NCBI RefSeq assembly: GCF_002211285.1
Contig: NZ_LOKX01000008.1
Location: 62,001 to 126,000 of the forward strand
Direction of reading: 5' to 3'
Source: Rhizobium sp. R635
GTDB taxonomy: Bacteria > Pseudomonadota > Alphaproteobacteria > Rhizobiales > Rhizobiaceae
DNA length: 64,000 nt
A program made the translations under genes and the position numbers. The notes under the pieces were generated by a model. The model did not search any database, had not been told where the DNA came from, and saw only the letters and a list, made by a program, of their open reading frames with translations. How positions within the stretch are numbered: the first letter of the stretch is position 1; the number at the start of each line of letters is the position of its first letter. Positions 62,728 to 64,000 of the stretch are shown piece by piece.

Positions 62728-62745
62728 TTGAGGTGCGAACCTCAT
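62728..62745. promoter_or_regulatory. third LacI-type operator, downstream of the regulator gene
   Basis: TTGAGGTGCGAACCTCAT, matching the same half-site TGAGGTGC as the two upstream operators. It lies 28 bases after the regulator stop and 1.12 kb from the upstream operators. Confidence 0.7.
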
Positions 62746-62763
62746 CGTGCTTTTGCTGCTGCT

Positions 62764-63564
62764 TCAGGTCTGAAGCTCTGACAGTGCGATCCGCGCGACC
62801 GTCAAGGCCGTCTCGGCCTGCTCGATATTGGGGTCGCCAAGGAACCATGCGGCGGAGAGGCCGGAATAGGCGGCGATCCATTGCAGCAGCCGCTTCGGCT
62901 CCAGCCCCGCCTCCGCAGAGACGATGGCGAGCTGGCGGCGGAAGCGGGCGGGGTCGGTAATCGTCGGCAGTTCCTCGTTGGCGAAGATATTGGCGAAATC
63001 GAAGCCGCGCTCGCCGTGGAGCCGTTTCGGATCGATCGCCAGCCAGCCGCGTGCCTCGAAGTCGAGGATGTTCTGGTGATGGATGTCGCCATGGAGGACG
63101 GAGAGATCGCGCGGATCGGCAAGGAGGGCGTTGGCGATCGCCGAGCAATCGGCAAGCGTGCCGCCATGTTTGGCGGCGGCCGGTTCAAGATCGCGGAACC
63201 AGCGGGTGAGGGGAATAGGATCGGGGAGCGGTCTTTCGCGCGGCGCATGCAGCCGCGCGGCGGTGCGGCAGAGAATGCGGCTCGCCTCGTCGTCTTCTCC
63301 GTCCATCGCCATGGCTAGCAGCGAGCGTTTCCCGGTTGCCCTTTCCAGCAATACGGCGTCGCCTTCGTGGGCATAGACATGAGCCGCGCCGTCGCCGCCC
63401 CACCATTGCATCAGCAGCGCGCCGTATCGTTCGTCGATATCGGTCGCGACTTTCAGCATGGCGGGCCTCTCCCGCCAGAGGACCGGCAGCAGGCGGCTCG
63501 AATGGGTGATGATGGGCTCGCCGTCCGATAGGAGCGACCAGCGATCGAGGTAGGGAGCAAACAT
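62764..63564 (-). CDS. aminoglycoside phosphotransferase-fold protein, APH(6)-like
   Basis: 266 residues of the protein-kinase-like fold. Catalytic motif LSVLHGDIHHQNIL with the catalytic Asp, and metal DPK in LAIDPKRLHGERGFD. It resembles streptomycin 6-phosphotransferases, but resistance is not proven; such genes in rhizobia often have other substrates. The upstream CCCTATATAGGG palindrome (63568-63579) overlaps a possible -10 box. Confidence 0.9.
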   Translation of the reverse strand: MFAPYLDRWSLLSDGEPIITHSSRLLPVLWRERPAMLKVATDIDERYGALLMQWWGGDGAAHVYAHEGDAVLLERATGKRSLLAMAMDGEDDEASRILCRTAARLHAPRERPLPDPIPLTRWFRDLEPAAAKHGGTLADCSAIANALLADPRDLSVLHGDIHHQNILDFEARGWLAIDPKRLHGERGFDFANIFANEELPTITDPARFRRQLAIVSAEAGLEPKRLLQWIAAYSGLSAAWFLGDPNIEQAETALTVARIALSELQT

Positions 63565-63592
63565 GCACCCTATATAGGGATATCAAATGCGG

Positions 63593-63616
63593 AAATCCCG
63601 CCTTTCAGCGGGATTT
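63593..63616. terminator. bidirectional terminator candidate upstream of the APH-like gene
   Basis: AAATCCCGC (63593-63601) pairs with GCGGGATTT (63608-63616), 9-bp perfect stem, loop CTTTCA, with T residues on the right and A residues on the left. It stops the old yellow enzyme gene on the minus strand side only if that gene is transcribed toward it; it lies 20 bases after that gene's stop codon region. Confidence 0.6.
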
Positions 63617-63636
63617 CTTGTCACGGAGCAGAAACG

Positions 63637-64000
63637 TCAGGCGACCTTTTCGAGGGTGGGATAGTCGAGGTAGCCCCTGGCGGAGCCGCCGTAGAAGGTC
63701 GACTGGTCGGGTGTGTTGAGCGGCAGGTTCTTTGCCAGCCGTTCGACGAGATCGGGATTGGCGATGAAGGGCTTGCCGAAGGCGACGAGATCGGCGCGGC
63801 CGCTTTCGGCGGCGTCGATCGCGAGATCGTGGTCATAGCCGTTGTTGACCATCCAGCTCGCCTTGCCGTCGGCCTTTTCATAGGCCTGGCGCAGCGCCTT
63901 GTAATCGAAGGAGGGGTTGTCGCCCTGCTTGTAGTCGCGCTCGCCGCCGGTCTGGCCTTCGATGACGTGGATATAGGCGAGGCCGTATCTGGCCAGCCCC
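63637..64000 (-). CDS. nemA: old yellow enzyme, N-ethylmaleimide reductase-like, C-terminal part
   Basis: The frame is open from the window end (64000) to the stop at 63637, giving the last 120 residues. Motifs DYKQGDNPSFDYKALRQAY, MVNNGYDHDLAIDAAESGRAD and LVAFGKPFIANPDLVERLAK belong to the FMN-binding C-terminal barrel of NemA/OYE enzymes, which reduce electrophilic alkenes and nitro compounds with NAD(P)H. The 5' part lies outside the window. Confidence 0.93.
   Translation of the reverse strand, partial: GLARYGLAYIHVIEGQTGGERDYKQGDNPSFDYKALRQAYEKADGKASWMVNNGYDHDLAIDAAESGRADLVAFGKPFIANPDLVERLAKNLPLNTPDQSTFYGGSARGYLDYPTLEKVA

Noticed and set aside
62764-63564. Antibiotic resistance gene
   Set aside because: The APH(6)-like fold is present, but this family includes many chromosomal proteins without resistance function; nothing in the context points to acquired resistance.

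Overview
The window is a chromosomal segment of an alphaproteobacterium, almost certainly a Rhizobium (R. etli / R. leguminosarum type). Supporting signs are high GC, dense operons with ATGA/TTGA stop-start overlaps, a petABC operon, BA14K, DUF1236 and class GN sortase genes, a GGAAC-N16-CGTT promoter of the rhizobial EcfG type, and composite palindromic repeats of the kind scattered through rhizobial genomes. I recognised no rRNA, tRNA, CRISPR array or complete insertion sequence. The genus is inferred from gene content and was not tested by any search.

Layout. 1-5.9 kb: two near-identical ABC exporter genes (the first cut by the window edge) are separated by an AT-richer accessory island. 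The island holds a decayed parDE module, three unrecognised genes (the last GvpU-like) and a lone ribbon-helix-helix antitoxin. 5.8-9.8 kb: an EEP-family hydrolase, then the cytochrome bc1 operon petABC. 10-15.2 kb: apt, two MaoC-like proteins, a membrane protein bracketed by inverted composite repeats, ychF, an AbrB/PIN toxin-antitoxin pair and clpS. 15.2-20.4 kb, minus strand: rplY, a GGDEF-EAL receptor with its own periplasmic binding protein, pth and a GNAT acetyltransferase. 20.8-31.8 kb: a periplasmic protein, prs, a lipoprotein, the lgt-midA-pgeF-M24 run, a UbiK-like protein, YbjN, proC, csaA and a metallo-beta-lactamase fold hydrolase. 32-37 kb: envelope proteins, a MarR / response regulator / histidine kinase operon resembling PetP-PetR, BA14K and a cold shock protein. 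37.5-45 kb, minus strand: a DMT exporter, a PQQ-type sugar dehydrogenase homologue, a sortase with its LPxTG-like VIT/VWA substrate, and a GT39-like membrane glycosyltransferase. 45-50 kb: aspartate aminotransferase, a Phd/PIN toxin-antitoxin pair and three glycosyltransferase-like genes. 50-54 kb: a cation/proton antiporter, DUF2188, GrpB, and a LysR regulator divergent from an NAD(P)-binding protein. 54-62.7 kb: a binding-protein ABC transporter with two ATPases and a two-domain DhaKL kinase, divergent from a LacI-type regulator. 62.8-64 kb: a phosphotransferase-fold protein and the end of an old yellow enzyme gene.

How parts work together. The best functional units are: (1) the LacI-controlled uptake operon ending in dhaKL, with three copies of one 18-bp palindrome around the regulator gene, which suggests import and phosphorylation of dihydroxyacetone or a related short ketose; (2) the GGDEF-EAL receptor followed at once by an orphan binding protein, an arrangement like NspS-MbaA; (3) the sortase/substrate pair; (4) MarR-RR-HK, which may relate to the petABC operon 24 kb away; (5) two intact toxin-antitoxin pairs, one decayed pair and one lone antitoxin, with perfect or near-perfect palindromes before the two intact pairs. 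The accessory content is concentrated at 1-3.9 kb, 11.5-14.8 kb and 46.4-49.9 kb.
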